In this document: piece by piece, positions 5,457 to 5,890 of the stretch
Layout: each line of letters begins with the position of its first letter
Numbering within the stretch: the first letter of the stretch is position 1
NCBI GenBank assembly: GCA_945952175.1
Contig: CAMFHW010000281.1
Location: 1-5,890, forward strand
Direction of reading: 5' to 3'
Length of the DNA stretch: 5,890 nucleotides
DNA from: an uncultured Phenylobacterium sp.
GTDB lineage: Bacteria; Pseudomonadota; Alphaproteobacteria; Caulobacterales; Caulobacteraceae
Notes under the pieces: model-generated
What the model was told of the DNA's origin: nothing
The model's database searches: none
Seen by the model: only the letters and a program-made list of their open reading frames with translations
Made by a program: the position numbers and the translations under genes

Positions 5457-5890
5457 GGCCCGCCGTCTTCCTCGATCGCGACGGGGTGCTCAACCGCATC
5501 GTCGAGCGCGACGGCAAGCCCGCCTCGCCGCGCACGCCGGACGAGCTGGTGCTGGTGGACGACGCCGTCCAGGCGCTGGCCGACCTCAAGATCCTCGGCC
5601 TGCCGCTGTTCGTGGTGACCAACCAGCCCGACGTCCGCCGCGGGCTGATGAGCGACGATGCGCTCGACGCCATCCACGCCAAGCTGGCCGCCAGCCTGCC
5701 GGTCGACGAGATCGCCGCCTGCCGGCACGACAACGCCGACGCCTGCGCCTGCCGCAAGCCCAAGCCCGGCCTGCTCACCGATCTCGCCGCCCGCCACGGC
5801 GCGGATCTGTCGGCCTCGTGGATGATCGGCGACCAGGATCGCGACATCGAATGCGGTCGCGCAGCCGGCTGCGCGACCATATTGCTGGCG
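5453..5890 (+). CDS. HAD-IIIA phosphatase, GmhB/HisB-N type, N-terminal part (runs off right edge)
   Basis: The frame is open to the window end, giving 146 residues; GmhB-type enzymes usually have about 180-190, so only the C-terminus is missing. All HAD motifs are present: nucleophile and acid Asp8/Asp10 in FLDRDGVLN (6-14), the motif II Thr in VTNQPD (55-60), Lys102 in CRKPKPG, and motif IV MIGDQDRD (124-131) with Asp127 and Asp131. Cys90, His92, Cys98 and Cys100 form a zinc-binding loop. The family removes a phosphate from D-glycero-D-manno-heptose 1,7-bisphosphate (GmhB) or histidinol phosphate (HisB N-domain). The neighbouring nucleotidyltransferase and transaldolase support a nucleotide-heptose pathway. 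However, the five-residue gap between His92 and Cys98 matches what I recall for HisB rather than the longer E. coli GmhB loop, so the substrate is less certain than the fold. The ATG overlaps the previous stop (ATGA); its own ribosome site is weak, implying coupled translation. Confidence 0.85.
   Translation, partial: MRPAVFLDRDGVLNRIVERDGKPASPRTPDELVLVDDAVQALADLKILGLPLFVVTNQPDVRRGLMSDDALDAIHAKLAASLPVDEIAACRHDNADACACRKPKPGLLTDLAARHGADLSASWMIGDQDRDIECGRAAGCATILLA

Overview
The window is a dense surface-polysaccharide locus from a high-GC alphaproteobacterium. Strongly G/C-biased third codon positions, long shadow frames on both strands and short gene overlaps (ATGA, GTGA) fit this. A Caulobacterales member (Caulobacter/Phenylobacterium-like) is my best guess, because an O-antigen-ligase-like protein, a WecG/TagA-type transferase and a small sugar-phosphate transferase are also the building blocks of holdfast and exopolysaccharide systems there. 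The lineage is inferred, not shown.

Layout: (1) Minus strand, 1-1235: a WecB/TagA/CpsF-family glycosyltransferase is followed, with an 11-base overlap, by the N-terminal part of a polytopic O-antigen ligase/polymerase-like protein that runs off the left edge. (2) A short divergent intergenic region near 1236-1276 carries candidate promoter and ribosome-binding signals. (3) Plus strand, about 1277-3815: a small bacterial sugar transferase (polyprenyl-phosphate sugar-1-phosphate transferase, short PglC-like form) is followed by two clearly paralogous GT-A family 2 glycosyltransferases. All three are joined by start/stop overlaps, so they look like one translationally coupled unit. (4) A roughly 110-130 base gap, locally poorer in G+C, separates this from (5) a second plus-strand set, about 3947-5890: a transaldolase-family protein, a sugar-1-phosphate nucleotidyltransferase, and a HAD-IIIA phosphatase of the GmhB/HisB-N type that runs off the right edge.

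Proposed joint role: the sugar transferase loads the first sugar phosphate on the lipid carrier. The WecG-like enzyme and the two GT2 enzymes extend the repeat unit. The O-antigen-ligase-like membrane protein polymerises or ligates it. The right-hand set looks like nucleotide-sugar supply: phosphatase plus nucleotidyltransferase are two steps of the GDP-D-glycero-D-manno-heptose pathway, and a transaldolase could tie that pathway to sedoheptulose 7-phosphate. The isomerase and kinase needed to complete the pathway are not in the window, so heptose is a hypothesis.

No tRNA, rRNA, mobile element, CRISPR array or convincing terminator was seen. The most interesting points are the transaldolase inside a sugar-nucleotide operon, the tandem GT2 duplication, the altered Gln-Glu motif of the WecG-like enzyme, and the HisB-type short zinc loop in the phosphatase.
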